Shown here one piece after another: positions 62,622-64,000 of a stretch of 64,000 bases of DNA. Both the position numbers and the translations under genes were made by a program. This DNA is from Elusimicrobiota bacterium (GTDB lineage: Bacteria; Elusimicrobiota; Elusimicrobia; UBA1565; UBA9628). The notes beneath the pieces were generated by a model. That model was given only the letters and a program-made list of their open reading frames with translations, was not told the DNA's origin and ran no database searches. The first letter of the stretch is position 1, and each line of letters begins with the position of its first letter. The stretch is taken from assembly GCA_016207665.1 (NCBI GenBank), contig JACQPG010000064.1, forward strand, positions 24,397 through 88,396, read 5' to 3'.

Positions 62622-64000
62622 TTAGTCCCTCAATATCTTGGGCGTGACGAAGATGAGCAACTCCGCGCGAGTGCGCACCACCGACTTCTTGCGGAATAGA
62701 TAGCCGATGATCGGGATGTCCCCCAAGAGCGGGACCTTGGCGATCTGGGTGCTGGCGCTGTCGTTGATCAGGCCTCCGATCACGATAGTTTCGCCGTCTT
62801 TCACCAAGACCGTGGTCTTGGCCTCGCGCGAGTCCACGGTCGGAGCCCCGGTAATGCTGGCGGTAGCGCTGGCGGAGGGTTGGCTCACCTTGGGCGAGAG
62901 ATCCAGCGTGATCCTTCCGTCGGCGTTGATCGTAGGGGTGACCTGGAGCTGTATGCCCGTGGTCACGTAATTGACGGTCTGGGTCTGCACTCCGGTCGAG
63001 GCCACGTTGGAGGTGACATAGGGGAATTGCGTGGTGACGTTGATATTGGCGGGCTGATTGTTGAGCGTGGCTACCTTCGGATCCGAGAGCACCTTGACCT
63101 TGCCCTCGGCCGCCGCGGCCGTCAGAGTCGCGTTCAAGATGTAGTTGTTGGTGATGCGGCCCAAGGTCAAGGCGCCGAACACGGTGCTGGCGGGCAGCTG
63201 CACGCCGGTGCCGCGCCCGCCTGCTCCCAGGGAAGGGATATCGAGTTGGAGCACGTTTTGTCGGAGATCGCTCAGGCTCACGAAATCCTGACCAGCGGCA
63301 GGCTCAAGCCCTTTGATGGTGGTGCCAATAGTATTGTATCCCCTCTTGCTGTCGAAAGCCCGGCCCGTGTCGAACTGGAAATGATCCCATTGTATGCCGT
63401 AATGGAGCGAATTGTTGAGGCCGACCTCCACCAGCTTGACCTCGATGAGAACCTGCTCCGGCCGCACATCCAATTGAGATATCAAGCGCTCGGTGGCGGC
63501 CAGGCCCTCGAGCGATTCCGTGATGACCAGGGAATTGGTCTTTGAGTCGGCCACGGTCGTGCCCACCCGGCCCTCAGCCAAGCGAACGGCGTTGATGGCC
63601 GCCAGAAGGTCGGCGGCCTTGGCGTAGTTGAGCGGTATGACCTTGGTCGCGGTCGCCGCGGCGGTCTGAGCCTTTGAAAGGGCGCTGGGCGTCAGAATCC
63701 TTAGTATGTTCTCGCCCACCTGGGTCGTTGACAGTCCCATCAGGGTGAGTATGGTGCGGAAAGCCTCATTGAACGGGACATCCGAGAGCTGCAAGGTCAG
63801 GTTCCCGCTCACATCCGCCCCATAAATTATGTTCACCTTGGCCTTGGTCGCCAGGAATTTGACCACGTCGCGAATATCGGTGTTCTCGAAATCCACCGAG
63901 ATGATGTCCCTGGGCAGGCGGCTCATGATGTCGCCTCGCGAAGAGGACGTGACGGGTCTCGAGGCCCTGACCGGCCGGAGGGCGGGCGCGGGGGCGGGGG
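62622..64000 (-). CDS. Secretin (type IV pilus PilQ / type II secretion GspD-like), N-terminus beyond window edge
   Basis: IISVDFENTDIRDVVKFLATKAKVNIIYGADVSGNLTLQLSDVPFNEAFRTILTLMGLS (secretin short domain), ...VLIEVKLVEVG..., C-terminal TVLVKDGETIVIGGLINDSASTQIAKVPLLGDIPIIGYLFRKKSVVRTRAELLIFVTPKIL. Reading frame stays open to 64000 through a P/A-rich linker (PAPAPALRPVRASRPVTSSSRGDI). Confidence 0.95.
   Translation of the reverse strand, partial: PAPAPALRPVRASRPVTSSSRGDIMSRLPRDIISVDFENTDIRDVVKFLATKAKVNIIYGADVSGNLTLQLSDVPFNEAFRTILTLMGLSTTQVGENILRILTPSALSKAQTAAATATKVIPLNYAKAADLLAAINAVRLAEGRVGTTVADSKTNSLVITESLEGLAATERLISQLDVRPEQVLIEVKLVEVGLNNSLHYGIQWDHFQFDTGRAFDSKRGYNTIGTTIKGLEPAAGQDFVSLSDLRQNVLQLDIPSLGAGGRGTGVQLPASTVFGALTLGRITNNYILNATLTAAAAEGKVKVLSDPKVATLNNQPANINVTTQFPYVTSNVASTGVQTQTVNYVTTGIQLQVTPTINADGRITLDLSPKVSQPSASATASITGAPTVDSREAKTTVLVKDGETIVIGGLINDSASTQIAKVPLLGDIPIIGYLFRKKSVVRTRAELLIFVTPKILRD

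Noticed and set aside
1-64000. CRISPR arrays, rRNA/tRNA genes, IS elements, prophage or integrase
   Set aside because: No regularly spaced repeats, tRNA-like cloverleaf with anticodon, rRNA-like sequence or transposase/integrase motifs recognised by eye; a tRNAscan/Infernal/ISfinder run would be needed to exclude small ones.

Overview
GC-rich bacterial window, almost completely coding, dominated by a very large surface-polysaccharide / glycoconjugate locus. I support 54 CDS, two of them truncated by the window edges. Contents: sugar-nucleotide pathways (a complete-looking GDP-D-glycero-D-manno-heptose set; Gmd, an RmlD-like reductase and GDP-L-fucose synthase; DegT aminotransferases; Gfo/Idh oxidoreductase; hexapeptide acyltransferase; several SDR epimerases); many dolichol-phosphate-type GT2 glycosyltransferases alternating with multi-TM GT-C/PMT-like or YfhO-like proteins; GT4 and GT9 transferases; a Wzx-type flippase; two O-antigen-ligase-like proteins; FkbM, C-methyltransferase and zinc-ribbon methyltransferases; AsnB; and a secretin (PilQ/GspD-like) running off the right edge. 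The most unusual non-housekeeping elements are: (i) a pair of exported TldD/TldE-like (U62) peptidase paralogues, one with intact metal-binding residues and one lacking them, flanking a methyltransferase; (ii) a B12-type radical SAM enzyme expressed from a near-consensus promoter whose -10 lies 6 nt from the annotated ATG (possible leaderless mRNA); (iii) a sialidase-like beta-propeller/TlpA-thioredoxin fusion with a CxCC motif; (iv) a methyltransferase-GT2 fusion; (v) a secretin-ligase-glycosyltransferase gene string suggesting pilin or secreted-protein glycosylation; and (vi) extreme compaction, with 1-8 nt start/stop overlaps and overlapping or nearly abutting convergent 3' ends. No rRNA, tRNA, CRISPR array, transposase or integrase was recognised by eye. 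Taxon was not determined. All function calls rest on motif and family recognition by reading; no database search was run.
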